45,251 nucleotides of DNA from a virus: the IMG/VR virus record IMGVR_UViG_3300027987_000080, positions 1 to 45,251 of that record, one strand, 5' to 3'. This document shows positions 7,208-14,306 of this stretch, in pieces. The notes below the pieces were generated by a model that was not told the origin of the DNA, did not search any database, and saw nothing but the letters and a program-made list of their open reading frames with translations. The number at the start of each line of letters is the position of its first letter. Within the stretch, counting starts at the first letter, position 1. Both the position numbers and the translations under genes were made by a program.

Positions 7208-7246
7208 TTGATGAATCCGTGCACAGCGTGCATACTGTACACAGTA
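7208..7246 (+). promoter_or_regulatory. Promoter with 14-bp operator-like dyad
   Basis: TTGATG at 7208-7213, exactly 17 bp, then CATACT at 7231-7236 preceded by TG. A perfect inverted repeat TACTGT-AC-ACAGTA (7233-7246) overlaps the -10 and start region, well placed for a repressor. The block GCGTGCATACTGTAC is shared with the promoter at 19817-19845. It would drive 7270 onwards. Confidence 0.65.
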
Positions 7247-7269
7247 ACTAACAACAGTCGGAGCACGTC

Positions 7270-7524
7270 ATGGATAAATTAGTTTTTGTATTTTTGGCCT
7301 TTTTAGTTTGCCTATTAGCCTGCTTAGTGTTTTGGGGGCTTTCACTCCAGGCCACAGAAAGGGCAGAGTGGTCGACGTTTTCTTCTCAGCACAACTGTAA
7401 AATTGTCGGCCAGGAAAAAGCGGAGGTTTCTTTTGGGGTCAGCTCAAACGGGGTTTTAACTCCGATCGTGAGCGCTGAAAAAATAGGCTATCAATGTGAC
7501 GACGGCATCACATACTGGAGGTAA
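7270..7524 (+). CDS. Small single-span membrane protein (84 aa)
   Basis: An N-terminal hydrophobic segment (LVFVFLAFLVCLLACLVFWG, residues 4-23) is followed by a soluble domain of about 55 residues with cysteines at HNCKIVG and QCDDG. The orientation is probably N-in with the soluble part periplasmic, where the two cysteines could pair. The upstream CGGAGCACGTC provides a ribosome binding site. First gene after the 7208 promoter; unknown function. Confidence 0.65.
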   Translation: MDKLVFVFLAFLVCLLACLVFWGLSLQATERAEWSTFSSQHNCKIVGQEKAEVSFGVSSNGVLTPIVSAEKIGYQCDDGITYWR

Positions 7525-7529
7525 GAGTC

Positions 7530-7745
7530 ATGAGCAATAGCCTAGAATCCCTAACAGAAGAACTGATCGCGGCGCAAACCCGATTGAATTCGGGCCACAT
7601 GTCACACGCCGCCTACAAAACAATTGAACGTCGTATTATCCCCCAGCTCAAAGAGCTTAACCACCAACGCTACGGCCACGCAATGGGCCTCCGCAACGTC
7701 CGCCGCCTCCGCGAAATTCAGGCCATCGGCCGGGACGTCTTATGA
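7530..7745 (+). CDS. Hypothetical helical protein (71 aa)
   Basis: A basic, all-helical 71-residue protein starting at ATG 7530 with GGAGGTAAGAG upstream, a strong ribosome binding site. It ends overlapping the GGDEF gene start (four bases), so the two are probably co-translated. The segment EELIAAQTRLNSGHMSHAAYKT suggests a helical hairpin. No family recognised. Confidence 0.6.
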   Translation: MSNSLESLTEELIAAQTRLNSGHMSHAAYKTIERRIIPQLKELNHQRYGHAMGLRNVRRLREIQAIGRDVL

Positions 7746-8224
7746 AGCGCGAACTGCTCAGACGGCTTAAAAGCCTCAGTGATGCCGACCTTTACAAAGA
7801 GGTTTATACAGACCCGCTGACCGGCGCCCTAAACCGCCGGGCTTTTGATCTTCGAGACGGCGGCTATCTCGCCTTACTAGACCTGGATTCGCTTAAATAT
7901 ATCAATGATACCCTTGGGTACCGTTGGGGCGACAAGTTTTTAAAACGGACGGCGGGGTGTTTGATGACAGTTTTCGGCGACGACTCAGTTTATCGCCTCG
8001 GCGGGGATGAATTCGTCGTCGTATCAAAAGAAATCTGCGGTTTTACCCGCAAAATGATGGACTTGCAGAGCGTCCTACCCGTGTTTAGCTTCGGCATTGC
8101 GGCCTCTATGGGTATCGCGGATAAAAAGCTCAAAGAACAGAAGAAAGCCCGGGAGGCAAAAGGCTTGCGGGCCTCTACCGGCCAGGTGCCGCCGTGGATA
8201 GGGTCGGTATTATGCACGGCCTAA
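7742..8224 (+). CDS. Stand-alone minimal GGDEF domain protein (putative diguanylate cyclase)
   Basis: A 160-residue protein made almost only of a GGDEF domain. Visible motifs in order: DPLTGALNRRAF at 24-35, LDLDSLKYINDTLGYRWGD at 46-64 (metal and base-contacting D-x-D-x-x-K-x-x-ND), and RLGGDEF at 85-91 with the signature intact. The residue expected to be Arg in the RxxD inhibitory site is Phe, so feedback inhibition by c-di-GMP should be absent. The C-terminal part is compressed: the S-x-G-x-A strand runs straight into an ADKKLKEQKKAR helix. No sensor domain or membrane span. If active it would make c-di-GMP from two GTP in the host cytoplasm; activity depends on dimerisation. Confidence 0.85.
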   Translation: MKRELLRRLKSLSDADLYKEVYTDPLTGALNRRAFDLRDGGYLALLDLDSLKYINDTLGYRWGDKFLKRTAGCLMTVFGDDSVYRLGGDEFVVVSKEICGFTRKMMDLQSVLPVFSFGIAASMGIADKKLKEQKKAREAKGLRASTGQVPPWIGSVLCTA

Positions 8225-8424
8225 GGATCGCGTTCATGTTGGCCGTCAGCTGGACGTTCGGTTACGTCCAGGGAATCGACGCCTATCAAGACCGACACCG
8301 GGAGGCCGTACGCCAGGCCGCGGAACACCAACGGTTGTTAGACGCCTGCCAACGCAACGGCGCGCAGTGCCAACTGTACGCCTGTTATACAACTCAAAGA
8401 GGAGGATTTATCTGTGGAAGTTGA
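8212..8424 (+). CDS. Small exported or membrane-anchored protein (70 aa)
   Basis: An N-terminal hydrophobic stretch (GLRIAFMLAVSWTFGYVQG) is followed by a helical, charged segment and a Cys-rich end (ACQRNGAQCQLYACYTT, then GGFICGS). This layout suggests an inner-membrane anchor with a disulfide-stabilised periplasmic tail. ATG 8212 overlaps the GGDEF stop; ATG 8194 is an alternative. Function unknown. Confidence 0.55.
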   Translation: MHGLRIAFMLAVSWTFGYVQGIDAYQDRHREAVRQAAEHQRLLDACQRNGAQCQLYACYTTQRGGFICGS

Positions 8425-8899
8425 AATTCAAACATCAATTAAATTTTTTGCCGGCACTCATGGCACCGATGTTAATTTTGAAAAAGCCTTAGCGGCAGCG
8501 TTTAAAAAAGACAGGGGGCGCCTAACCGAGGAGCACCGGCTGCGGGTTTATTTCGATAACTGGCTACAGTACGAGGCCTTTTACACGGAGAATATAAGCA
8601 TTGCCAATTTTGAAACAATTCTTAAAAGCCAATTCCTGCGACCAGAACAAGTCGACTTGCACGATGACCCGCACGATCCGTTTAGGCACGTCCAAGTCGT
8701 GACTATAGAGGTTGCTAAAATCAAAAATAAATTCGACCGATACGTCATCAATATCGAGGTCGATCGTTCTAAAATCTCAGACCCCCTTACAGTTGATCTT
8801 GCTTTTCCCCATCTTTACAGGGGCGGTTTCTGTGTTTCTGAAGGGGACCAGCGTCAAGTTGTTGAAGGGCTCATCTTCGAGTTTACCAAAAAGGGCTAA
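8414..8899 (+). CDS. Hypothetical protein (161 aa), GTG start
   Basis: The GTG at 8414 is chosen because AGAGGAGG lies eight bases upstream, one of the best ribosome binding sites in the window, even though it overlaps the end of the previous gene. The product is a soluble alpha/beta protein with an acidic centre (LHDDPHDPFRH). It directly precedes the large LRR gene (three bases). No family recognised; a partner of the LRR protein is only a suggestion from position. Confidence 0.65.
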   Translation: MEVEIQTSIKFFAGTHGTDVNFEKALAAAFKKDRGRLTEEHRLRVYFDNWLQYEAFYTENISIANFETILKSQFLRPEQVDLHDDPHDPFRHVQVVTIEVAKIKNKFDRYVINIEVDRSKISDPLTVDLAFPHLYRGGFCVSEGDQRQVVEGLIFEFTKKG

Positions 8900-8902
8900 C
8901 CC

Positions 8903-9721
8903 ATGAAATTAATCAAGATCAAGCACTACGTCGAGAACTCTTACGCGGGCAAACCCTCGTTCGTACTGGCCATGTCTGATGGTTACGACTACATCAGCAA
9001 CGGCTGTGTGTTCGTCCAGGACACCGCTGAAGGACGGGCGGGCCTCATTAACGACTACAACTGCCGGGATCGGCTGTCAGAGCTGTTTACGGCCCCCGGT
9101 ATTGAAATCCACCAGTTAACCAACGGCGCTTACATGTTCGACGGCTGCGAGGCCCTGACTGAGGCGCCCCGTGAGCTGCCAGCGTTAGTCGACGGCTATT
9201 GCATGTTCCGCCGCTGTACGTCCCTAACTCACACCCCCTGTGAGCTGCCAGCGTTGACCGACGGCACAGGGATGTTCTACAACTGCAAGTCCCTAACTCA
9301 AACCCCCCGTGAGCTGCCAGCGTTGACCGACGGCACGTGCATGTTCCGCGGCTGCGTGTTACTGACTGAGGCGCCCCGTGAGCTGCCAGCGTTAGTCGAC
9401 GGCGAGTGCATGTTCGATGGCTGCATGTCGCTGACTGCGGCCCCTCGCCAGCTGCCGGCGTTGACCTGCGGCTGTTGCATGTTCAAGGGCTGCACGTCGC
9501 TGACGCAGGCGCCCCGTGAGCTGCCGGCGTTAACCAACGGCACGTGCATGTTCCGCGGCTGCGTGTTACTGACTGAGGCGCCCCGTGAGCTGCCAGCGTT
9601 GACCGACGGCACAGGGATGTTCTACTACTGCACGTCCCTAACTCACACCCCCCGTGAGCTGCCAGCGTTGACCTGCGGCTATTGCATGTTCGATGGCTGC
9701 ACGTCCCTGACTGAGAACTAA
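8903..9721 (+). CDS. BspA-type leucine-rich-repeat protein, full length (LRR copy 3)
   Basis: The complete 272-residue member of the LRR family in this window. Residues 1-72 form a non-repeat N-terminal module (KHYVENSYAGKPSF, then VLAMSDGYDYIS) with no signal peptide, so the protein is probably cytoplasmic or on the virion. Nine 23-residue repeats follow, with the scaffold MF-x-x-C-x-x-LT-x-x-P-x-x-LPAL-x-x-G. The paired residues before MF (AY, YC, TG, TC, EC, CC) and after MF (DG, RR, YN, RG, KG, YY) vary. TpLRR solenoids usually present such positions on one face for binding. Bases 9330-9393 and 9537-9600 are identical, showing internal duplication. No cognate ligand is known. Confidence 0.85.
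   Translation: MKLIKIKHYVENSYAGKPSFVLAMSDGYDYISNGCVFVQDTAEGRAGLINDYNCRDRLSELFTAPGIEIHQLTNGAYMFDGCEALTEAPRELPALVDGYCMFRRCTSLTHTPCELPALTDGTGMFYNCKSLTQTPRELPALTDGTCMFRGCVLLTEAPRELPALVDGECMFDGCMSLTAAPRQLPALTCGCCMFKGCTSLTQAPRELPALTNGTCMFRGCVLLTEAPRELPALTDGTGMFYYCTSLTHTPRELPALTCGYCMFDGCTSLTEN
9107..9715 (+). repeat. Tandem 69-bp LRR-coding repeats, copy 3
   Basis: About nine direct 69-bp repeats. Bases 9240-9334 match 314-408 base for base (95 bp), and 9330-9393 match 9537-9600 (64 bp). Silent sites are as conserved as coding ones in the scaffold parts, which points to recent recombination rather than selection on protein alone. Confidence 0.9.
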
Positions 9722-9724
9722 CCC

Positions 9725-9886
9725 ATGAATAACTTTCTATCTGACACGCGAAAAATGAACAAGGTGTCCCAATCTTGCCGCAATGATCAACAGAGGGAGG
9801 TTGCTAAACGATACTTTCGACTTTACACGTTAAAGTGGCCCCGCCAGGTGTTAGGGCTCTACCCCGGGATTTTAAAGAAGCCGTGA
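9725..9886 (+). CDS. Small basic hypothetical protein (53 aa)
   Basis: ATG 9725 lies three bases after the LRR stop, in the same stop-CCC-ATG arrangement seen before the LRR gene at 8903. The product is basic and helical (DQQREVAKRYFRLYTLKWP). Its stop overlaps a GTG start (GTGA) of the next frame. No strong ribosome binding site, so expression would rely on coupling. Confidence 0.45.
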   Translation: MNNFLSDTRKMNKVSQSCRNDQQREVAKRYFRLYTLKWPRQVLGLYPGILKKP

Positions 9887-10098
9887 GCACAATATTGGAG
9901 CTCAACCGGCGGATTGATGCCGCGGCCGGTAAGCACCCGGCCGGCTCGTCTGCCCGCATTTGGGCAGCACGTTGGGCTGTCGAACAAGCGTATAGGGAAG
10001 GTTTAATATGCAGACCGCCAGAGTGGTTGGGGCCTACGGTTTTTTTGCTATACTTGGGGCCAAACTGTACCGGCTTGGAGTTCCGAATCGTGCCGTGA
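9883..10098 (+). CDS. Hypothetical protein (71 aa), GTGA-coupled start
   Basis: A frame open from 9835; the GTG at 9883 forms a GTGA overlap with the preceding stop, a common coupling signal. The segment ARIWAARWAVEQAYREGLI, then CRPPEWLG, reads like a real helical protein. The last 91 bases overlap the membrane-protein gene at 10008, so either the two overlap heavily or one is spurious. Unknown function. Confidence 0.4.
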   Translation: MSTILELNRRIDAAAGKHPAGSSARIWAARWAVEQAYREGLICRPPEWLGPTVFLLYLGPNCTGLEFRIVP

Positions 10099-10265
10099 CT
10101 CGTTTCGTATTTTGGTTTTGCGTTGTCTTAATACTTTGGCTGCTGGTTTCTCTGGCGGCAGCTTTTCTGATCGCCCGATATATTACGACAACGTTTTTAA
10201 AGCTTGAACACGAAGAGGGTCTGAGGGGTCCAGGGGGCACTCCCCGCAAACGATGGACTGTGTGA
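10008..10265 (+). CDS. Small membrane protein (85 aa)
   Basis: AGGGAAGG ends six bases before ATG 10008, a convincing ribosome binding site. The product has a strong transmembrane helix (FVFWFCVVLILWLLVSLAAA, about residues 33-52) and a short charged C-terminus. Its last 83 bases overlap, in antisense, the 3' end of the TetR-like gene. Unknown function. Confidence 0.5.
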   Translation: MQTARVVGAYGFFAILGAKLYRLGVPNRAVTRFVFWFCVVLILWLLVSLAAAFLIARYITTTFLKLEHEEGLRGPGGTPRKRWTV

Positions 10266-10464
10266 TTACAGGCCAATGCTTCTGGGCGATCGCATGCTCG
10301 ACCAATTCACGACGAAAACCTTCCATACCTTCAAAGTGGTGATTCAAAAGGGGGCCTGTAACTCCGGCTGCTACGCCTATTTGCTCCCGAGTTAAGTTTT
10401 TATAGCCTTGTTTTTCAGACAGAACCAGGGCTGCGTCAAGCATTTGTGTACGTCGGTTTTTCAT
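10183..10464 (-). CDS. TetR-type HTH mini-regulator without ligand domain
   Basis: A 93-residue protein consisting of a TetR N-terminal DNA-binding domain: TQMLDAALVLSEKQGYKNL, then TREQIGVAAGVTGPLLNHHF. Normal TetR regulators are about 200 residues with an effector and dimerisation domain, which is missing here; short phage versions of this form exist. ATG 10464 overlaps the VRR-NUC stop by four bases, placing it last in the leftward helicase operon. It is probably a constitutive or phage-partnered regulator. Its 3' end overlaps a rightward gene in antisense. Confidence 0.75.
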   Translation of the reverse strand: MKNRRTQMLDAALVLSEKQGYKNLTREQIGVAAGVTGPLLNHHFEGMEGFRRELVEHAIAQKHWPVITQSIVCGECPLDPSDPLRVQALKTLS

Positions 10465-10967
10465 AATTCCAAGTCTCCGCTACAAAAAGTCGCAAAACCC
10501 CCTATTCTTTTAATGAGTGCCAGCCAGGCGGCCTGTGCCGGTTCCTGGCGCGTGCCTGTGTAGGTCCATCCCGGTTTTTTCGTTTCGACGGCGCCGAACT
10601 GCGCTATAGTCGTTCCCACGTCCTCGGGCCGTATGACTCGCGGGATGGCCAATATTAAGTCACTTGATTTTACCCTTTGGTTAAGCTTTTGGGAATCATT
10701 AGCCAGCCCGTAGCGTATCGGCTGTTGTTTTTCTTCAAACCGCATTGCGCACCGGGGGCAAGTATGCTTGGTTTTGGCGGGGGTGGCCCCGACGTTATTG
10801 CGCCATGCGTAACCCCCCTGTCGAGATACGCTAAGCCGTACTTGCTGCTGTACGGCGGCCTCCCCTTTTACTCGCGGATCTAGCGGTACGGCCCGAACCT
10901 CAGCAAACATCCGCTCAAGATCGGCGGCGGCGACGGGGTGCATGAGGGCCCACTGTTGGTAGGTCAT
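10461..10967 (-). CDS. VRR-NUC domain nuclease
   Basis: A 168-residue VRR-NUC (PD-(D/E)XK superfamily) protein. Landmarks: E-x-x-VQQQVRLSVSRQGGYAWRN at about 36-57, RYGLANDS near 86-93, SSDLILAIP as the metal-binding Asp region, then VETKKPGW as the E-x-K core, ending AQAAWLALIKRIGG. Stand-alone phage VRR-NUCs are structure-selective nucleases that cut branched DNA. A CPRC pair lies at about 70-73. It overlaps its neighbours by four bases on each side, in one operon with an exonuclease and a helicase, which suggests recombination or fork processing. Confidence 0.85.
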   Translation of the reverse strand: MTYQQWALMHPVAAADLERMFAEVRAVPLDPRVKGEAAVQQQVRLSVSRQGGYAWRNNVGATPAKTKHTCPRCAMRFEEKQQPIRYGLANDSQKLNQRVKSSDLILAIPRVIRPEDVGTTIAQFGAVETKKPGWTYTGTRQEPAQAAWLALIKRIGGFATFCSGDLEL

Positions 10968-11488
10968 CGTATTAGCTCCGGTCGGTGTTTCAGCAGTCGT
11001 TCTGCCTGTGTTAGCGCATCGTGCAAGGCGTGGTGATGGGCCCCTGTGCGATTGCTGTCATCGAACCGAAGCCCCGCCATGGCCGTGCGATAACAGCGGT
11101 TATTATAGAACTTCCAAGGCGCTTCGCGGCCGCATAGTGAATACGCGTTTTCCAAGATAGCGTTATCAAAATTCGCACCGTTGCCCCATACCTTTGGTTC
11201 AGAAAGGGTGTAAATAAAATTTGAAAATTGTCTAAGGGCCTCTTGTATCGGTACGGCCGACGGGTCATTAAAAACTTGGCGTGCTTCCTTTGATTGACGT
11301 TGCCACCAGGCTATGGTGCTGGCGCTTTCTGTAAGCCCTAAATCTTTGCAGCTTTGATAATCTACGGCGGTATAGAACGTTTTACCAGCGGCCGGCCCCT
11401 TAAAGACCCCGGCACCGATTGAAAGTATCCCCGCCGTGGCCACCGTGTGGGTGGTTTCTAAGTCCACCATTACGTGATCATCATTCAT
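10964..11488 (-). CDS. DEDDh 3'-5' exonuclease (Rv2179c / RNase T-like)
   Basis: A 174-residue exonuclease of the DnaQ-like fold. The three Exo motifs are visible: MVDLET with D9 and E11, WGNGANFDNAIL with D108, and HHHALHDALTQA with the His of Exo III (H152) and D157. The length and the SIGAGVFKGPA strand fit the Rv2179c-like group (PF16473), which trims 3' overhangs of RNA or DNA. It lies between the helicase and VRR-NUC with four-base overlaps, so it likely acts with them. Confidence 0.87.
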   Translation of the reverse strand: MNDDHVMVDLETTHTVATAGILSIGAGVFKGPAAGKTFYTAVDYQSCKDLGLTESASTIAWWQRQSKEARQVFNDPSAVPIQEALRQFSNFIYTLSEPKVWGNGANFDNAILENAYSLCGREAPWKFYNNRCYRTAMAGLRFDDSNRTGAHHHALHDALTQAERLLKHRPELIR

Positions 11489-14238
11489 TGTATTAAGTCC
11501 TCGTTAAAACGTTGTGTGATTTTGTCGATTAGCGCTTCGGTTTCGCGCAGTTTAAGTGTAAAAGCCGTCCCGATATCGATGCCAAAGCGCAAATAAAAAC
11601 GTCGGTGCACTTCTGATAGCTCGCGATGCGATTGCAGCCCGACCCACCAGCCGACTAAGTTGCGCAGTACCTCCCGTTGGGCCTTGGTGTCGATGTGCCT
11701 GCGCAAGTCTTTGTTACGTCCGATCGACGGGATGCCACGACGTATTTGATCCCGCTTGTAGTCGTCGATTGACATATCGGCGCGGTCCATCCGCTCAAAC
11801 AGTGCGGCCATGGCGTCAACGTCGAGTTCAAATAAGTCACCGTCTACCTGTTCCGGTGCCGATCGGCCGCCGGTCACGGGGCGCGGTTCGCCGCAGTAGG
11901 GGCAGGCCTTGTAGTATCGTTCAAACGGTTGGGTACACGCCGTGCAGATAGTTTGCGGCGTCATCCCGTCCTGCTTGCTACGGCTGCCTTTCTCCACCCC
12001 GGCCAGGGACCATACCCGCGGCCAGTTGGGCATGCCGTGGCGCTCCCAATTGCGGACGGGGTCAATAACGATAGCATATGGCTTAGGCCCGGCAGCCATG
12101 GCCGCCAGACGGCCTTCAACCGTGTCAAGGTCAAAACCTTTTGCGTATACCGGGCGAAGTGCTCGGCCGATCATTTGCAGATCCTTAGCCAACGATTCAG
12201 TTTTGCGGGCAAGTAAGACGGCCTCGACTTCGGGCACGTCGAAGCCCTCATCGAACAGATCGACGTTTATCAACACCGTCACCGCGCCCTCTTCAAACGC
12301 GTCAAGCGTCCGGTCTCTTACGTCCGGGTCAGTCTCTCCACTGAGGGCGGCCGCAGTCACTCCCGACGCTTTGAAGTCATTCGCCACTTCGTGTGCAGTC
12401 TCTACGTCATTGGCGAACACCAGGGCTTTTTTACCGGCGGCAAACTGCTGATACTGTGCTACAACATCGCCGACAAAATCCGATGCTACGATGCGTTTGC
12501 GCATAACTCTGGTATTGAGTTCGCCGCTTGCCGTAATCGGGATGTCTGACAGATTTAAGTCAGTGGACGGCGCACAGTACTTAAACCGGCAAAGGTAGCC
12601 CTCCTCAATCAGCTGTTTAGTGCTGGGCCCCTCGACGATAATTTCAGCAAACCCGTCGTGCCCTCTGCCCAGCCCTTTGCCGTCGGCCCGTTCGGGGGTC
12701 GCGGTCATAAATAGTTTTACACCACGTGACAGCATGTGGACTGCTTTAGACCAAACGCCCTGCTCAACATAGTGGTGGCCCTCATCGAATACCGATAGGG
12801 TTACCTGATAGACCCACTGCTGCAGCTCTTTATTGGTGTCGCTGGCTTTACTGGTCAACGTCTGGACCGACACCACCCCCACCGGAGCCTGTGGGTCAAC
12901 AAACGATTTGCCGAATTTCTTTAAATGCTTTCGCCGTATTCGGGTGATGACTTGCGGCGGTGCTATGATGCGATGATGCACGCCCAACAGCGCCAGGGCT
13001 ACGCTTATTTGCCCGAGTATTTCTTTGCGATGTACGACCGCCGCCGCCGCGCCTTTGTGGTTGTGCACGATCGAGGCAAAGCACACGGTATTATGCGTAA
13101 CCGTGAAGTCGCCCAACAGGAACAAATGGTCGCCGTCTATCTCAAATCCGTAGTACTCGCCCTCCCCTACTGGGTCTACTGAAATTCCGGTAACTAACGG
13201 CGACTTTATTTGTGTACGAATAGGCGCTTTTTTCCTCCGCACTTTAACCGGTACCACCGACAAATCCCCGCTAATAGAAACGCGGTAGTACAACCCTTCT
13301 TTGCCTGTGTTGCCGCAAGTCTTACGGGCGTCTGAAACGTACGCTGCGAAGCCTAAAGAACGGCACAAATAAGCCACGTCTTGGGCTAATTTTTTTTCCT
13401 TTGATATGTAGTCATAACCTGCCCGGGATAAGGACCCGTCTGAATCGATAAGCCCTGCGAGGAGGCTTAGGCGGGACGCCCGATCCGTGGCTTTGTACTC
13501 CAACGGAACGTGTTTGTTGCATAGTAAATTATGCTTATACAAGGCCCCTTTTACCCCCGCTCGCCATTTACCTCTAGCGCTGAAATGGTACGTTTTAGCT
13601 GCGTTATTTGACGAAAGGGTTTCAGTGCGTAAAGGAAGGTCGTGTATGCCGGCGTGGGTTTTTAAATACTCGACTATTTCTCCGTCGGCCGTTGTAATTG
13701 CGGCGGTACGGGAGCTGCCGTCCCCCAGCCAAAGGCCCAATAGATAGGGCGGCAATAACGGGTCCACCTCGGCCGCAGGCCAGTCTACCCCGGTCCTCCA
13801 GCCCTTATGGGTGTGGCGAAAGTTGCGTGACGATTCGTAAAAGTCTTTAACATTTACGTTTTTAACCGTCCCCTTTCCGGTTTGACATGGGTAACGTGGT
13901 TCGGACTTTAGGCCGGTTTGCTTTAGACTGAGTATATGACTCTCGTTAACTGTATACGGGTCTCCTTTAACCGGGGTGACACGGTACATCATTTCACGGC
14001 CGGAGCACGTCGATATCACTCGTCGGGGGGCGCTATCGGGGCCCATTAATAAGTCCCCTTTGCGAATATCCTCTACGACTTTTACCGTACCGTCAAACAT
14101 TAAAACGGGGGTACCCTTAGCAAGGCACTTACCTCCGCCTGTAGGGAGCACGCCCAGGACTGACGTAAACTGCGCCCAAGCGTCGTAAATCGCAGCAATA
14201 AAAGCCTCTTGATAGTCGCGAAGTTTAATCACTTTCAT
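11485..14238 (-). CDS. SF2 DEAD/DEAH-type helicase precursor interrupted by an intein
   Basis: A 917-residue precursor; removing the intein (residues 38-383) leaves a 571-residue ResIII-type SF2 helicase. Extein motifs: Walker A PTGGGK joined to T, motif Ia region VVHRKEILGQI, motif II DEGHH (SVFDEGHHYVEQGVW), motif III MTATPER, motif V INVDLFDEGFDVPE, and motif VI QMIGRALRP. A zinc-knuckle CTACTQPFERYYKACPYCGEP follows, then a helical C-terminal domain. It would unwind or remodel DNA with the downstream nucleases. The precursor cannot bind ATP before splicing because the intein separates GGGK from its Thr. It is the first gene of the leftward operon, reading away from the 14246 promoter region. 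Confidence 0.9.
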   Translation of the reverse strand: MKVIKLRDYQEAFIAAIYDAWAQFTSVLGVLPTGGGKCLAKGTPVLMFDGTVKVVEDIRKGDLLMGPDSAPRRVISTCSGREMMYRVTPVKGDPYTVNESHILSLKQTGLKSEPRYPCQTGKGTVKNVNVKDFYESSRNFRHTHKGWRTGVDWPAAEVDPLLPPYLLGLWLGDGSSRTAAITTADGEIVEYLKTHAGIHDLPLRTETLSSNNAAKTYHFSARGKWRAGVKGALYKHNLLCNKHVPLEYKATDRASRLSLLAGLIDSDGSLSRAGYDYISKEKKLAQDVAYLCRSLGFAAYVSDARKTCGNTGKEGLYYRVSISGDLSVVPVKVRRKKAPIRTQIKSPLVTGISVDPVGEGEYYGFEIDGDHLFLLGDFTVTHNTVCFASIVHNHKGAAAAVVHRKEILGQISVALALLGVHHRIIAPPQVITRIRRKHLKKFGKSFVDPQAPVGVVSVQTLTSKASDTNKELQQWVYQVTLSVFDEGHHYVEQGVWSKAVHMLSRGVKLFMTATPERADGKGLGRGHDGFAEIIVEGPSTKQLIEEGYLCRFKYCAPSTDLNLSDIPITASGELNTRVMRKRIVASDFVGDVVAQYQQFAAGKKALVFANDVETAHEVANDFKASGVTAAALSGETDPDVRDRTLDAFEEGAVTVLINVDLFDEGFDVPEVEAVLLARKTESLAKDLQMIGRALRPVYAKGFDLDTVEGRLAAMAAGPKPYAIVIDPVRNWERHGMPNWPRVWSLAGVEKGSRSKQDGMTPQTICTACTQPFERYYKACPYCGEPRPVTGGRSAPEQVDGDLFELDVDAMAALFERMDRADMSIDDYKRDQIRRGIPSIGRNKDLRRHIDTKAQREVLRNLVGWWVGLQSHRELSEVHRRFYLRFGIDIGTAFTLKLRETEALIDKITQRFNEDLIQ
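13090..14127 (-). mobile_element. Intein with LAGLIDADG homing endonuclease in the helicase P-loop
   Basis: A 346-residue in-frame insertion. It begins with Cys (CLAKGTPVLMFDG, block A), has block B around PYTVNESHILSL, and two dodecapeptide-type endonuclease motifs (LLGLWLGDGSS, about 166-176, and LLAGLIDSDGSL, about 259-270). It ends with block F (EYYGFEIDGDHLFLL) and block G VTHN, with Thr as +1 extein residue. All key splicing residues (Cys1, block B His, penultimate His, terminal Asn, Thr+1) are present, so self-splicing is expected. The insertion point GGGK/T is a preferred intein site in P-loop ATPases. Confidence 0.95.
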
Positions 14239-14245
14239 CCAAGTG

Positions 14246-14281
14246 TTGACAAGTTGGTAAATTCTGTCACATACTTACCAA
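14246..14281 (+). promoter_or_regulatory. Promoter and inverted-repeat operator in the divergent region
   Basis: A consensus TTGACA at 14246-14251, an 18-bp spacer and CATACT at 14270-14275. A perfect 7-bp inverted repeat TTGGTAA (14254-14260) and TTACCAA (14275-14281) brackets the -10. It lies between the leftward helicase gene and the rightward replication operon, so one regulator bound here could affect both. Confidence 0.65.
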
Positions 14282-14306
14282 ACAGTAAACACACGGAGCT
14301 AACAAA

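Noticed and set aside
7233-7246. LexA/SOS box
   Set aside because: The dyad has CTGT and ACAG separated by only two bases; SOS boxes have eight between them.
115-9715. CRISPR array or diversity-generating retroelement
   Set aside because: The repeats are in-frame coding units of 69 bp without spacers, and no reverse transcriptase or template repeat is present in the window.
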